DNA from: Nephromyces sp. MM_2019
Taxonomy: Eukaryota; Apicomplexa; Aconoidasida; Nephromycida
Reading direction: 5' to 3'
Length of the DNA: 64,000 nt
NCBI GenBank assembly: GCA_015657535.1
Contig: JADHZB010002150.1
Span: 23,188-87,187 of the forward strand
Translations under genes and position numbers: made by a program
Notes under the pieces: generated by a model
Databases searched by the model: none
The model's input: only the letters and a program-made list of their open reading frames with translations
Told to the model about the DNA's origin: nothing
Part shown: positions 58,824 to 64,000 of the stretch, in pieces
Layout of the letters: the number at the start of each line of letters is the position of its first letter
Position numbering within the stretch: position 1 is the stretch's first letter

Positions 58824-64000
<5,177 letters not shown>

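Overview
The window is nuclear DNA of an AT-rich, intron-rich apicomplexan protist. The evidence is a secreted LCCL-domain (CCp-family) protein gene, many GT..AG introns (mostly about 30-200 nt), and conserved eukaryotic housekeeping genes. A complex III assembly factor and other mitochondria-targeted products argue against Cryptosporidium-like organisms, which lack complex III. I cannot name the genus. Nothing prokaryotic, viral or CRISPR-like is present. Exon models were read by hand from reading-frame phase, GT/AG borders and family similarity, without any search.

Left end (1-7395): this looks like a subtelomeric desert of TG/CA/TA microsatellite, but it is one gene. At least 20 short minus-strand exons (28-170 nt) join in phase into about 594 residues of a DPY19-family protein C-mannosyltransferase. 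Its introns have filled with dinucleotide repeats; no other gene in the window shows this. The 3' end lies beyond base 1.

9-24 kb: CWF19L1-like spliceosome/debranching factor with an inserted RRM (+), a two-CHORD zinc protein (-), the RNA polymerase I/III subunit AC19 (+), a 1094-residue low-complexity protein with a caprin-like N-terminal coiled coil (-), and a small probably mitochondrial RRM protein (-). The RRM gene starts 152 bp from the divergently transcribed LCCL gene.

24-45 kb: LCCL/PA14-type CCp protein (+), an unrecognised 527-residue protein (-), seipin with a large luminal insertion (-), a three-finger CCCH protein (-), a short MYCBP-like protein (+), a probable mitochondrial helical-repeat protein (-), and a rhomboid-like membrane protein lacking the catalytic residues (-).

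45-64 kb: eIF3e (+, 11 exons), ALYREF/Yra1 mRNA export adaptor (+), an unrecognised cysteine-containing protein (+), an LYRM7/Mzm1-like factor (+), an unrecognised coiled protein with a hydrophobic N-terminus (-), and the C-terminal two thirds of the splicing helicase PRP22/DHX8 (-, 5' end beyond base 64000).

There is no operon logic. Several products act in RNA metabolism (CWF19L1, PRP22, ALYREF, eIF3e, CCCH, caprin-like) and several probably in mitochondria (RRM protein, helical-repeat protein, rhomboid-like protein, LYRM7-like).
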